NCBI GenBank assembly: GCA_027946555.1
Contig: JAPEVC010000107.1
Span: forward strand, 57,424-121,423
Direction of reading: 5' to 3'
DNA length: 64,000 nt
DNA from: Gnomoniopsis sp. IMI 355080
Lineage: Eukaryota > Ascomycota > Sordariomycetes > Diaporthales > Gnomoniaceae
This document shows positions 41,781 to 53,731 of the stretch, one piece after another. Below the pieces are notes generated by a model. It did not search any database, was not told the DNA's origin, and saw only the letters and a program-made list of their open reading frames with translations. The translations under genes were made by a program, and so were the position numbers. Each line of letters starts with the position of its first letter. The first letter of the stretch is position 1.

Positions 41781-43075
41781 TCACGCGCCGAAGCCGGCCA
41801 ATTTCAAGATCGCTGATGTCTCCTCGGGCTCAACGAAGGGTCGGTCGCGGTTCGCTGGATCAGGTGTGTCATCCGGGCGTCGCGGTATCGCGAGGTGATA
41901 ATTAGGTCGATCAACCGGGACGACATTTTGCTGCTGTGAACGTGCTTATCAGTTGATTTTGTCCATGAGAGCCTTGTAGTACAAACGGAAAAGTACTTAC
42001 AGGCCAATGCGTTGTAGACTTCCTGGCTTGAAAGATTTCCTGTTTTCTTGCCAAATCCTCATCATTCATCAAAGAACGCGGGCAGTAACAGACATAGGTT
42101 GCAAACCGAGTCTGCTTACCCATGGGACTGACGTTCCAGTGAATGGTTCGGGAGTCCCATACTGTGACGAATCGAAATTAGAGACCATCCATATTTACCA
42201 CGACTCAAAGCAAAGCATGTAGTGGACTTACAAATCAAATCGCCTTCGCCTGCACAGACTTTGACCTCTTCACATCCCTTGGTTCTATACCAGTCCGCAT
42301 CCTCAGGGATGTACAGGTACCCGTTTTCCTTCTCCCCCATATCTTGCTCCGGCCGAAAACCGCCAAGTTGCGCGAAATGCTCTTCGTGATGACGGTGCGA
42401 GCCTTTGAGAACGACAAGGCCTCCATCCTCGGGTCCGTTGGGTGCCAAATTTGCAATGCCCTGGTACAACTCGAAGCGGTCATACCTCCGCGGGTTCTGA
42501 TCAATGTCTGGAGCTAGTGGTCAGTAACACTTCGACTTATGTATCTCTGACTTTTTTATTGATCTTACGCGGCCACGCATCCACTGGCTTGATATCCGTT
42601 CTGCCAGTTGTGTCGTTGATAGGCTGCGATATGTTGATTCCATCGAAGGAGGCTATGAGGTCGTCGGTACCCCAAACCTGACTGAAGACACCAAGGATGT
42701 TTGGCTGCCTGCAAGCGTGTCAGTCAAAAGCTTTCCCAAACCACGGTCTCATCTCGGCTTACGCCCTGATCTTCCATACAAAAGCCTCATGTCCTACGGC
42801 ATAGCGATTGTACAACCCGGCCCTTGTCGAATCACGATATAGTCAGTTCTTGCACAACCAGCCGCGACGGATCTCTCTCACTTAACGCTGTAGGGCAAAT
42901 GCTCGGCTGTCCAAGTCGACCTGTCTTCACGCTTGAAGCCGTGTGGGAATTTCTCCAGCCATCGCAGGGCTTCTTCCCGAAACTCAGCGCAGTCCGCTGC
43001 CGATACAACGCCCGGCACAACGACGTAGCCATCCTCCTCTAGCCTAGTCTGCCACTCTGGTTTTGCGATGGTCAT
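41781..43075 (-). CDS. Phytanoyl-CoA dioxygenase (PhyH)-like Fe(II)/2-oxoglutarate oxygenase
   Basis: Six exons, 42882-43075, 42763-42822, 42569-42708, 42232-42507, 42001-42161 and 41781-41933, give 327 aa; all splice ends are GT...AG and in phase. The family start EWQTRLEEDGYVVVPGV follows the chosen ATG at 43075. The iron ligands are the His and Asp of AWPHIDQNPRR (created by an exon junction) and the His of GDLILWDSRTIHWN (also formed across a junction). YNRYAVGHEAFVWKIR and VVLKGSHRHHEEHF are typical. Such enzymes hydroxylate small molecules, from phytanoyl-CoA to fungal secondary metabolites and plant-like acids. It is divergent from the MFS gene, 979 bp apart. No peroxisomal PTS1 is seen at the C terminus (GFGA). 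Confidence 0.9.
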
Positions 43076-44054
43076 GCTGGATCTAGTCTCGAAAAGTGAT
43101 GCAAACACATGTATAGTTTGCGTTTGTGTTGCAGGTTCTTTCGACAACGGGAGTTTCTTCACTTTGCGAGGACGCTGTCGCTCTTATCTTAGCTCAGACC
43201 CTAAGACCTTGCCGATTATCATCGTGAGGACAGGCGCTATCATAGTGAGAGTCAGCCCTGGGACCCTAATCTGACGAACGGCAATTCAAGTCTGTATCAT
43301 CATCTAGTCTCCACTGAGACTATGCAGCTGGAGTCTTATCGACTCACGCCTGGCCGAGGTTCATCCGAAACTCCACCCCGGAGTCGTTCCGCAAGTGGTA
43401 GTGGGGCGCTCGAATTAGACGTGCTTTGCTGATTCTTTTCGTGATTTGACAATGTGTGGCTTTGTCTCTCTCGTTCCGACAGAACGAAGGTATTCCGGAC
43501 GAGTTACGGCATCCTATAATAAGCGGTCAAGGTCGTAGTCCATTCTTGCAATCCTAGCTACCTAGGACGACGTAGGTACAGTACATACCTTGGTCTGCAC
43601 AGTCACTCGCCAGCCAGTCGGTAGAACCTCCGCATACTCAAAACAAGCTGCAAGCTGCGGCGAAGACTGCAGTGATCGGCCGCTTTGGGGTCGAATTTGG
43701 AAATTTGGAGATACGTTACACGGGTACGCCGGACCTGGATCCAGTACGTGCGATAAAGCCGCCGGTGGCTGTTGCGAGGACACAAAGCCACCCATGAAAA
43801 GCGTTATCAGGAATTAGCGCCACGAGAAGCTTTGAAAGTGTGGAGAATGGAGATATAGAAGAACACTACCAATGGCTGGCAACTTAGGCACCCATATCTT
43901 ACCAGCCATAACAAAGACAGGTAGCTGGTCATTCAGTATTTACCTGGTTGATAAGCGGATTATCAAGGAGTTCAGTTTTCAATTTGTTTTGAGCTCAGCG
44001 TACTCAACCGTGAATTCCCATCCAGATTAAACACTTCAGTATACTGATGTGAAT
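43076..44054. promoter_or_regulatory. Shared intergenic region of divergent dioxygenase and MFS genes
   Basis: The only control region available to both genes. It is 979 bp, without a convincing gene; a minus-strand frame at 43562-43795 has no known motif. A TACCTAGGA variant of the palindrome is near 43559. Coregulation is inference from the divergent arrangement. Confidence 0.4.
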
Positions 44055-45979
44055 ATGGCAACCGTTAAGTCTCCCGAGGAAAGGGTCACGACGCATCAGC
44101 CAGACGACTTGGACGATCTCAAGCCCATTACCGATCTTAGGGAAGTACAAGGCGATGCTCACTTTCATGAGACGGTAACAGCGGCTCCTCTCGATCCGTG
44201 GTCGAGAGCGAGTATACAACTCTACCTAATACTACTCGTCGCAGCTTTGAACGCCACCACTTCGGGATTCGATGGGGTGAGTCCACCACAGAAAACAGAA
44301 CCTCGGAAGACTTGATGCGTAGCTTACGCACCCGCAGTCTATATTCAGCTCCATCAATGCAATGACGCAGTACAAGGACTATTTCCATCACACGGAGCTC
44401 GGCTCCTCCACTGGCATGTGAGTTAATCTACATGATGTTGCCGACCAGTGCCTAATGTTCATGGCCGGTGAGCAGCATATTTATGATCTACACCATTGGC
44501 AATATGATCGGCAGTGTGTTCACCGGGCCGATATGCGACTTGTTTGGACGAAGAGCTGGGATGGCCATCGGGTCTGTCATGATCATGATTGGAGCTGCTG
44601 TGCAGACCGCAGCGAGAAATGACGGCTACCTCCTGGGAGGCCGCTTCGTCCTTGGCTTTGGAGTATCCATTGGGACAAGCGCTGCTCCTACATACGCCCT
44701 GGAACTTGCCCCTCCTCAATGGCGGGCGAGGGTCGTGGGATACTATAATACTTGTGAGCGGCTATCATATTGTGTGGTACAGGGTAGAATGTGGTGAGCG
44801 TCCTAACATTGCTTTTTGCAACCCAAAGTCTTTTATACAGGTTCTATATTGGCCACCGGTGTTGCGTATGCCTGTAACGAGGCCGAAGGAGAGCTGGCGT
44901 TCCGACTCCCGCTGGCTCTTCAGCTCATTCCCCCACTCTTTATCATTACTGGTTCCTTTGTGATACCAGAGTCGCCTCGATGGCTTATGATGAGAGGGAA
45001 AGATAAGGATGCTGCTCGGATTTTGACAAAGTATCATGGGGGAGGCGATGAAAACCATCCAGTGGTGAAATTGGAGCTGCGCGAGTTTGAACAGAGCATC
45101 GAGCTGCAAAAGTCCGGAGACATTTTCAACTTTTGGCCACTGTTCGTCTCTTCCGTCCCATTAGCGCCTTCGATCGTGGTGACTTACAAATGTCTTCAGG
45201 GCGAACACACGCAATGCTCGTTGGCGCTTCGCCATGATGGCCCTCATGTCTGTCTGCGCCCAACTATCTGGTAACTCGGTCCTCACCTACTACCTTCCCT
45301 CGATGTACACTCGAGTTGGCATTACGTCCACGGAACGCAGACTCTTGTTGACATTCATGAACTCCATCGTCTCCTGCGCAGGAGCTGTGGCCGGTTCTGC
45401 GTCCAACGACATGATTGGGCGCCGCACAAAGCTCTGGGTAGGCAGCATTGTGTTGGCAGGGCTGTTTGCTGGTGTGACGGGCTTTTCGAGCCGATTCCAG
45501 GAAGACGCTCACCCGGGGATTACCATCAGCAATGCTGGAGTAGCTTTTATATTCCTTTTTGGATGCGCGTACTCATTCGTATACACGCCGTTGACGCCAA
45601 CTTACTGTGCGGAAGTACTGAGCAACCCAATGAGGGCTAAAGGCATGGGAGTTGTGAGTAAATTTCCTTTTCGAGGAGACGGTGCGTATGTTGACACAGG
45701 ACACAGCATGTCATCATTGGTAATTGTGCCAATCTTTATAATACGTACGTCACAGCTGTGGCGCTCGAGGCAATCGATTGGAAGTACTACCTCATCTTTG
45801 TTGGACTCAACTTGGTCTATGGTGCCTTGTGGTTTGTTTTCGGCGTGGAGACGCGAGGTAGAACGCTAGAAGAGTTGGACACAGTATTCAAGGCAGCATG
45901 GCCGCCGAAGGCCGCCCTGGAGAAGACAGTGGTGAGGACGAATGTCACGGACCGTTTGGAAGAATCACCAGCACAATAG
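44055..45979 (+). CDS. MFS sugar porter (lactose/hexose permease-like)
   Basis: Six exons, 44055-44276, 44338-44417, 44476-44753, 44829-45141, 45200-45653 and 45707-45979, give 539 aa. The exon-3 acceptor has an alternative 3 nt upstream plus one more base that also keeps frame (44473). Motifs of the sugar porter family are in order: DLFGRRAGMAIG after TM2, ELAPPQWRARVVGYYNT, the PESPRWLMMRGK sequence before the central loop, NTRNARWRFAMMALMSV, GRRTKLWVGS in the second half and VETRGRTLEELD at the end. Twelve membrane helices can be traced. It imports a sugar or related polyol/acid by proton symport if it follows relatives. The N-terminal 50 residues are acidic and cytosolic. The neighbouring GH2 enzyme and dioxygenase might act on the same nutrient. 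Confidence 0.9.
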
Positions 45980-46249
45980 AGCGGGAGCTCACGTCACATA
46001 ATGTAGGACAGCCAGGTGGGCATTGACATATTCTCAAGTTCCCAGTCAGGGCCTGAGAGTCGCTTTGAAGGCTGACACAACACTTGCAACAGCCGTTCAT
46101 GACACCTTGCCATGGTCACGCATCACATAGCTCTTGGGTGGCACTCCTTATAGTATTGGCAAGTAGTGTATCCAATATCCCACACATTACCTACTAAGAT
46201 AATTCCATCTGATTGCGCCAACCTTGGATAATATGACCCCATTGGACGT

Positions 46250-47044
46250 CTAGTAATTCCTTGAAGGGTCAAATTTGTCCTCATAATGTGCATTTTGCAC
46301 AGAATCGAAATCTTCAAGGAGTGAACCCCGCCGAGACAATTTCCTTTCGCGGAAACAACCCATTCCAATATTTTTCTTATACATAAACATGAAGGCGGCG
46401 CCAAGGATGGCAATAGCGCCTACTGGGGCCGCAATGGCTATGGCAGTCGTTCTCGCGTGTGACGAGTCACTAGAGCTTTGCATTGCACCAGTGTTGTCGG
46501 CGCTCTGGAGTCCTGGGGTGATTGATGCCGACTGGACAGCAGCCGGTGATGATGTGGCGCTAAGAAGTGTCGTAGGCTGCGCCGCTCCCTGACTGGGCAA
46601 CGTGGTATTGCTTGGGAGCGGTGAGGCTGGGTTGGTGGAAGAGATGAGCGAGGATATGGATGCCAACAGTGAAGAAGACGACGACGGTATCGACGTAGCT
46701 GTCGTGGTCATCTGTGTCACCGACGTGACGGCTGAAGTGACGGTCGAAGACGTCGACTGTGGCTTTGTTGTAGCCTCGGGGGCACTTTTGGAAGTTGAAG
46801 TGGCCAATGTTGTAGTGGCTGAGACCAGCGAGGATGATGGACTGCTTGACTGGGTGGGTTCCGTTGCCACAGTCTCTGTGGACACTGCTGTTGTGGCGTC
46901 AGTGACAGTTCGTGTCCTGCCATCACCTCCAGCACCGCCATCAGTGCTACCACCCCCCAAAAGACCACCGACACCATTCAACAAGCCCCCAACGAGGCCC
47001 CCATTGGGAGGAGGAGGAGGAGGAGGAGGAGATTGGTCGGCCAT
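46250..47044 (-). CDS. Ser/Thr-rich single-pass membrane protein with Pro-rich N terminus
   Basis: A single-exon frame of 264 aa from the ATG at 47044. It begins with MADQSPPPPPPPPNGGLVGG, a poly-Pro and Gly/Leu-rich stretch, then about 150 residues rich in Ser and Thr that would be O-mannosylated if outside the cell, one hydrophobic helix TAIAIAAPVGAIAILGAAFM near 200-225, and a basic then acidic tail (YKKNIGMGCFRERKLSRRGS, ending FDPSRNY). The layout matches fungal cell-wall sensor or Mid2-like proteins, but no cleavable signal peptide is visible at this start. Either the helix acts as a signal anchor or an upstream exon is missing. No specific family is assigned. Confidence 0.7.
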   Translation of the reverse strand: MADQSPPPPPPPPNGGLVGGLLNGVGGLLGGGSTDGGAGGDGRTRTVTDATTAVSTETVATEPTQSSSPSSSLVSATTTLATSTSKSAPEATTKPQSTSSTVTSAVTSVTQMTTTATSIPSSSSSLLASISSLISSTNPASPLPSNTTLPSQGAAQPTTLLSATSSPAAVQSASITPGLQSADNTGAMQSSSDSSHARTTAIAIAAPVGAIAILGAAFMFMYKKNIGMGCFRERKLSRRGSLLEDFDSVQNAHYEDKFDPSRNY

Positions 47045-50000
47045 GGCGACAGAAGAAGTGTGATTAAAATCGTAAAGAGTATAGGACAGCCCAGCTGTAT
47101 ACAAGGCACGGCCCTGAGAGAAGAGAAGCGCACGAAGCGATTTTTTGAGTTATTATACACGGCTTGCCTTAAATTGTCAACATATCAGGGTATATGATCG
47201 CCATGGGAATAGACGTCACTTAAGTTCAATAAGTAGACTCTCCGGTCGGATCTTGTTCGCTGATCGTCTGACGACTCTCAGACAACAGACGGATTAGCGG
47301 GTTTAAGCCTATGGCCTGTTGTTTACCGAGAACTGCATTTCAGACGGACACCCACTTGACAACTCAGCTCTCTCGAGGGAAAAAGGAGGATCAGCAAAGG
47401 CCTCCGGGAGCTGCCAAGATGTGATGACTTAGTGTTGTTTGATATTCACAGCCCCCCTGTAGCAAGGCCGATCGTTCCGTAGAGCTTGCTCGCGTGGTTC
47501 CGGTTCCCATGCAGATCCTGCACTACGACGGTAGCATCGTTGGCCTCTTGCAAGCTTCACTGTGGCTGGTCAATTATTAGATCAGCAGTCGTGAAGGGTA
47601 TGAATGCACGATTCTATTCTCGGATATTATGCAACAAGACATGTCACTAGCTGTCAGAATTGATCTCGGTTGAACATAAGACAAGCAGCCGGGTTCAAAG
47701 TCTGACGGGCTGTCAAATCTGGACCCAAGCGTTTAGAGCTGTTTTAGTTCGTCGAAAACAGAACTTCCTCCGGTCTGTTGCATGTGGTGGGCAGGGATTG
47801 GGATGTGCATAGGGCTATTTACCGACAAAACCTTAACGAAATGCTGGGGCAGAGTTGAATGTGAAACACTACATCAGATTGTGGCACAGGCCAGGGCCCA
47901 GGGCACAAAGCGAGCACCCTTTTTGAGCCTCTTCAGACATTCAGTGGAGCCTTGGATTTGACTGAAAAGGGCGATGCCTTCGCTGATCTCAAAGCTTTCA
48001 GGGGCTGAAGTTGCGCTTCCCAGGACTCTTGCTCAGTGTAAGGTACGAACTAACTCTTACTGACATTTTCCGGCTTCGTCGCGCAAGTGTCACCAGATTA
48101 GTGGCGGGCTTCTTCCAGAGCAACTCGTTTCTGGTGCGCAGACAATCATGTACATTTCCTCAGGGAAAAGCAAAAGTATGGATGATCCTGAACCCTTGAT
48201 CGGGAGTGAATAGCGGAACTGTCGTATTTTCTTCGTTCCGAGCACCAGATATGGGAAATGCTACGACACACCAAGGTAAAGTATAAACCAGACGATGAAG
48301 CATTGTTCCTTACATCAAGGTCGCCCTAAAAGTGCTATGCTAGTGTTGCTTCGAATTTCTCGCCAAAGGACGAATCGAGGGTGCTCGCATGTTTTGACTT
48401 GGGTGTATCAAGCCCCGAGACCGTGTTTACACACAATAAGTGATGACTGTCCGCATTTCCCTGTTTTTTCCGTTCAACGTGATTCGACTCCTGCGCTCAA
48501 AGCCTCGTCTTTGCTCTTTGGTTACCGAATTTTCGGTACCTAAACGCTGATGGGAAAATGCGCCCACCTTCCGGTGACAGATCGTCGGCCTAAGGTACTA
48601 TTCCGGCATTTGCTACACGTGTGCAATATTGAGCTGAAATATCAAGAACCGCAGACTCAATTAATAGCCCCAAACTGTATGATGTCATGTTTGCACTGTC
48701 TTTATTATTGCATTGTGTGAAAATCAGCTTGGACGAATCGGACCTAAAAATAAGGACCAATCCCCATAAACGCCAATATTGCTGGCTTGACAATAACTTC
48801 CAGGCTACTACACCTATAAGGGGGTGGCAATTTTTGACAAACAGATAGACAGGTAATCTCTAGCGACGGGTACATGGACAATGCTGCGCCTACCAATTAT
48901 ATTGCTGCGGGTTCACCCATTGGAGCAAAAGATCAGAAACCTTGTTATAGATTTAAGTCAGATCATCGATATTCTTACATCATCTAAAATTACATCCAGG
49001 GCAATGTCGTTTTCGAAAGCTCTTTTGCACATGGATCTGGAAAGTCTACCGAGGCTGTGACAAGCAGCCTTGTCCCTCCTTCTTATTTAGGACTTGAAGT
49101 GGCAGGCATACAACACCAAGAAAAGAGTCTCCACAGTATATCTCAAAGATTCTTATTCAACAATGTATATTCGATTTCTTGTTTCTTAATTCTGTGAGAT
49201 ATATATTGAAAGAGGGCGCGTAGTCTGGCTTTCGGCCTATATATGACGATTTTAAAGTGAGGGTGTGGACAAGGTACTTTCATCCTATCCTCACCACCAG
49301 GGCCCACATACTTGCACCTAGCACTGAAAGTCCGAGGCAGAAATGAACTATACTGCTAATCGATACACCGATGCCACTGTGAATATCAGCAAGCAGTGGC
49401 TTGGTGGAGCTGACTACCCAGGTACCAAGTTGGGCAAGCTCACGTGATATGGCAAGTGAAGATTGCAAAGTTCAGCGCAAATATGCTTGAGCACTGTTAT
49501 CCAGAATTCTTGTAAAAGTCGAGTTGAGATGCCTCTCAAGTTCAGCACAGCAGATATGCCACATAGGCGCTGGAGTATTAGTGATTACCTAGGTATATAA
49601 GAAAATAACGTTCTGTTAAGAACAACAGGCTATGAAATCAATGAGAGTAGTTTTATGGAGTAGTTCAAGATGTTGACGTTCCATATATTCATTGGAAAAG
49701 TTGCTCGTCTAATCTGGCCTTCATACCCTCTCCAAGTCGCAGAATCCTGCTTCCCAATATATATTGAACTTGGAAGAGCTTGTTGACTGTCTTCATGTCA
49801 TATGTTACACCAACGAGAGTTGCAATTGAAGGTGCTTTGATATTGGGCCTCTAGACATTGTGGATTTTGGCTTGGACACAGTTGCCTTCAACTTTGATTT
49901 TGCTTCCCAAAAGCACCTTCCTGCTCCACAATAGCCTCGTCTCACTGTGCCAGCCTCGCCCCTAAGACTCTCTGAAATGGTCTACTTTCTTCTTCCCAAC

Positions 50001-50348
50001 TTTTGAAGACTGTGGATCTTGGCCTTTCAGTCTCCTTTGTTGATGGAGAACGTCTCCATACACTCGAAGCCTGATTCGTTGAGTCGACACCTTCACTCGA
50101 GACCATTTGAGGGCATTTAAAGCGCTTCCAGCCTTTGACCACCATAAGCTCCAACTTCCTTCGCTCTGAAACTGCACATTAAAGGGCGTTTGGAATATCT
50201 CCTAGCAACAACGGTATAACCTCCCTTCCTTCTTTGTAAACTGACTCTTCAACTGCCAGTCATTTTCAGTCGCTTTACCGAGCTAACAATACTGTGTCCT
50301 CAGTCTCTCAGGGCATAGGTGAGGACTGGAACTGTATGAACCTGCCAC
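47045..50348. other. Longest gene-free stretch
   Basis: About 3.3 kb. No exon-like block with a known motif was found on either strand. The 48800-49660 part is A/T-rich and holds a TACCTAGGTA copy at 49586-49595. From about 49900 to 50348 the plus strand is pyrimidine-rich and could be a long 5' UTR of the RRM-like gene. Noncoding RNA cannot be judged by eye. Confidence 0.45.
49586..49595. repeat. TACCTAGGTA palindrome, copy 3
   Basis: Exact 10-bp palindrome within an A/T-rich part of the gene-free 47-50 kb region. Confidence 0.8.
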
Positions 50349-52205
50349 ATGGACGCTCTGATGGCCGCAGGAGAAGAGGGCGTGTTCGTCCTGAATCCGG
50401 CTCTCGCAACTCCCTGCGTCACTTCAGTCAAACAAAAGCCTGACAAACCCACTTTCATCGAGGGATTGCTTCCCCACAACCAGAAGGCACACGGCCAGAT
50501 TTCATCTCCATCCGGCCCAAAGGATGACCATTTTCTCTACGACGGTGAAGATGACGATGACCAAAATGAGCACCAACGCCTGCTCAATCCAACTGTGAGC
50601 CAGCCGCAGCAAGTGAACGCTACTTTATGCGGTCCTCCTTCCAAGCTTCTTCAGAAAGAGATTTACAACACCGGCGGCTCGTCTGGTAAACCTCCCATGA
50701 TTTACCCGCACGAGAATTCCATGGAAAGTCCGATGCCAGCCCGGGAGGCGCTCTTCCCGCCAACCATCCCTACTGGATGTGTCGTGACCATTCACAATCT
50801 GCCGTGCGACATTTCCACGCGAGATGTTCTTAGCCGTGTCAGTGGTGGCGAGCTCCATACCGCGACTCTACTCAAAGTGAAGAACGCAATGTGCGCCGTC
50901 ATCACATTCAAGGAAGCCCGTTCTGCCGAGCTGTTCGTTCATGCTAGCGAGAGCTTCAGTGACGAGATCTGGACTTTCAGTGGCCGAGAGGAGGACTCAG
51001 GGCTCATGAAAGCTCAGATAGCGTACGCTCCTCATCTTGACACTGATAAACTCTTCATCGACCCTGCCAACATCCCAATCGAGCCTCGTTTCTCCATGGA
51101 AGTGGATCTTGCTACACGCTGCCTTGCGATCACGAACTGCTCATTCAAGCTGATAGAAGACATTTGGAAGGCTTTTAATCTCTCCGAGCACCTTTGTATC
51201 CCCCACTATACCAATCAATTCGAAGACATTTGGCTAGATGGCTTCCAGCGCGGTCGCGCTGGTTGTATCGATTTTGCAACGCTACACATCTGGTACACCA
51301 ACACAAACATGGCCCTCGGCGCGAAACAACGTTTCGCAGGCAGATATTGGTCGAAGAGCATGCAATTTGAGGCTGACCCATGCGACAACACCCCGGCCGT
51401 TCTGTTCTTCCGCCCGAGCAACGACCCAGGCTTCGCCTGGCATAGTAACCCCAACCACAGTCTGCTGAATGTGTTCAGAGCCGGTCGCATCGGCGAACTC
51501 TTCCGTACCTGGCGCGAGATCACCGACACTGTCAATAAGTCCCGCTTGGCTCCACCACATTTTCAGGAAGGCCCCAAGCTGCTCCCTTCTGAAGACATAG
51601 CTGCACGCCGCGAGGCTGCGCGCACAAATGGGGGATTCGACCCCGTTACTCTATTGTCCGTGAGTGTCCAAGACTATGATTCGGATGAAGATGGTGGCCG
51701 AGCGCCTCCACGCCTCGATGTTCGAAAGATAGAGGCCCAGCAGGCTACCACAAGAAAGATAGTGCTGCCATCGCCGAATGCGTGGGTCACTACTCTCGAG
51801 ACCTTGGCGGGGGCCGTCCCATCGACATACATCCACTCTCCCGGTACGTATACCGCGATGATGGCCTTTGATTCTGGGCTGATTTACGAGAACGAATACC
51901 CCGATGGCTTCCTCGACGAATTCAAAGACGATGCTTGCAACAATTCGGTTGTATCTTCGGGTGTGCAGAGCAGAGAGGCTGACGATGTGAAGAAGTCCCC
52001 GAGGAGATACCACAAGAAGAGTACAATATCTTCCAAGGAGAGATTCGTGAGCTTGAAAAAGGCTTTCAAAGAGCCGCATTACTGGTACACGGTTTCGTTG
52101 GCGGAGTTTCTGGCGTGCAACGAGCAACAACACAAAGCCATGGGCACAGTGTTCTACGTCCCTCCCGAAGGCCACAACTCCCTGGAGAAACACCCCTGGA
52201 AATAA
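50349..52205 (+). CDS. RRM-like RNA-binding protein, otherwise unrecognised
   Basis: An intronless 618-aa frame. Residues about 145-205 resemble an RNA recognition motif: VVTIHNLPCDISTRDVLSRV as strand 1 and helix 1, then AMCAVITFKEARSAELFVHA as the RNP1-like strand and helix 2. RNP1 aromatic residues are weak, so RNA binding is not certain. A second alpha/beta segment (TRCLAITNCSFKLIEDIWKAFNL, shown here only as a pattern near 255-275) could be a further RRM-like fold. The N-terminal 130 residues are disordered with an acidic block (YDGEDDDDQNEHQ); the C terminus is Lys/Arg-rich near KKSPRRYHKKS. Similar long fungal proteins are annotated as RRM or Mei2-like, but I do not assign a function. 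Codon use is even and the frame is intact. Confidence 0.75.
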   Translation: MDALMAAGEEGVFVLNPALATPCVTSVKQKPDKPTFIEGLLPHNQKAHGQISSPSGPKDDHFLYDGEDDDDQNEHQRLLNPTVSQPQQVNATLCGPPSKLLQKEIYNTGGSSGKPPMIYPHENSMESPMPAREALFPPTIPTGCVVTIHNLPCDISTRDVLSRVSGGELHTATLLKVKNAMCAVITFKEARSAELFVHASESFSDEIWTFSGREEDSGLMKAQIAYAPHLDTDKLFIDPANIPIEPRFSMEVDLATRCLAITNCSFKLIEDIWKAFNLSEHLCIPHYTNQFEDIWLDGFQRGRAGCIDFATLHIWYTNTNMALGAKQRFAGRYWSKSMQFEADPCDNTPAVLFFRPSNDPGFAWHSNPNHSLLNVFRAGRIGELFRTWREITDTVNKSRLAPPHFQEGPKLLPSEDIAARREAARTNGGFDPVTLLSVSVQDYDSDEDGGRAPPRLDVRKIEAQQATTRKIVLPSPNAWVTTLETLAGAVPSTYIHSPGTYTAMMAFDSGLIYENEYPDGFLDEFKDDACNNSVVSSGVQSREADDVKKSPRRYHKKSTISSKERFVSLKKAFKEPHYWYTVSLAEFLACNEQQHKAMGTVFYVPPEGHNSLEKHPWK

Positions 52206-53731
52206 AACCTGCTTCGCCCATCTAGCTGAGGGAGCACCGAGCGATTATGCCATCTCCCCAAAGGAAGGTAACTGTCCCACAGTGAGAGGTTCAGCTGGCT
52301 ATCTGGGGACTACCAAGCACCGATTTTTCGATCTCCCTTCCAAGATGCTTGATTTTGATTATCACAAACGGCGTCTCCCGATATTTGACACTTCAATCGT
52401 CTTAAAGTTTGCCTGATTTTTGAACAGCGGCGCCTTCTTTTCTCCTGGCCGCTTCACCCTTGCTTCTTTCTGAACCTTGGACTGCCAGTCCACACACCTT
52501 TGAGATACCGCATATGCCGAGATCTGGAAGAGAAGATGATCGGCTCTAGCTGTGGATTGACCGAACTTTTCTCACAGTATCGGTACGTCGCTCATGGTAT
52601 GTCTGCTTCCTCGTGGAAGAAAATACTCCATATCTTTCTTGCATCTCACGGACCTGGGCAATTGCTGGCCCCTTTCACCGTTCTCAGAACTTTCTCACGC
52701 CATTTCATAACGCTCTCAACCTTCCTGTGCTTGAATTCCGCATGACTGGTGTTTTGGGTGGACGGCACACTCCAGTGTGGCGTCTGTTGCGCAGACGTTC
52801 GTCCATACGGGATGTGGGAGGTCCTATGGGCTTATGATGACGGACAGATTGCTTTGCTCATTGAGGAAACTTACAGCATCCAACTTTCAGACTCCCTTTG
52901 AAGTTGGCTGGGGCTTACTCGAATTATGGTTGATAATGGAGGTCCTCGCCTGGGTGACAATTTTCGAGCGGTTGTGTACTGATCACACGATTGAAGTGAC
53001 GCAGTCAGAGGGCTTGCATCAGTCTTGCAAATTTGGTTTCTTAGCGGTCTCAAGCTATTTGACAATATCTACCTAGGTCATTGCAGTCAGAGAAGCGGTG
53101 ATATTCCCACCTGAGAACGCGTGATGATTTCGTACTACGCAAAAATTGGCGGAGTGAGCCGAGTGCAACCAGTGCTTGTCGCGCAGATTATATGATTTCG
53201 CCAACATCACTGCGAATGCATTTTGCCTTCGTCAGAAACACACTTCCATCCAGTCTGGCACCCTTATGTGAGATGTATGAGATGGACACACAAAAGCTGA
53301 GGCAGACGAGCTGCGAAATTGCTCTGTTGAGGTGACATGACTTCGGCCGATACGGAAACGGTCTCAACCCACATTCCTGCTGGTCTTTGAGCCAGCCACT
53401 AAGAGATATATATCTTGTGTGAGACGTTGATAAGACTTGTCTTATATGTACTGGTATAGCCTGTCGCAATACCATGAGAGCCCGACGCGAAAGAATGCCG
53501 TTCAAGCACCACATCTTGGAGCACACACGATACAGGCTTCATGAAAGCCTAGCATCCAAGAACGTGGATCCGCACGTAGTTGAATCAGTGCATAGATTAG
53601 CACAGCTTTATTAGGAAGGTATTATCGCCTTCTGATCTATGTGGTCCCAATGTATGGATGAAGACTAGTGTTTGCCAGATATACCTAGGTAGTTTGAGCC
53701 CAATCGTCAGGATACTCGCATCGGCAAGCCC
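52206..53731. other. Intergenic, convergent 3' regions
   Basis: About 1.5 kb between the RRM-like and chromodomain stops. It contains TACCTAGGTC at 53070-53079 and an exact TACCTAGGTA at 53682-53691, 41 bp from the chromodomain stop. No gene is seen. Confidence 0.5.
53682..53691. repeat. TACCTAGGTA palindrome, copy 4
   Basis: Exact 10-bp palindrome just beyond the 3' end of the chromodomain gene. Confidence 0.8.
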
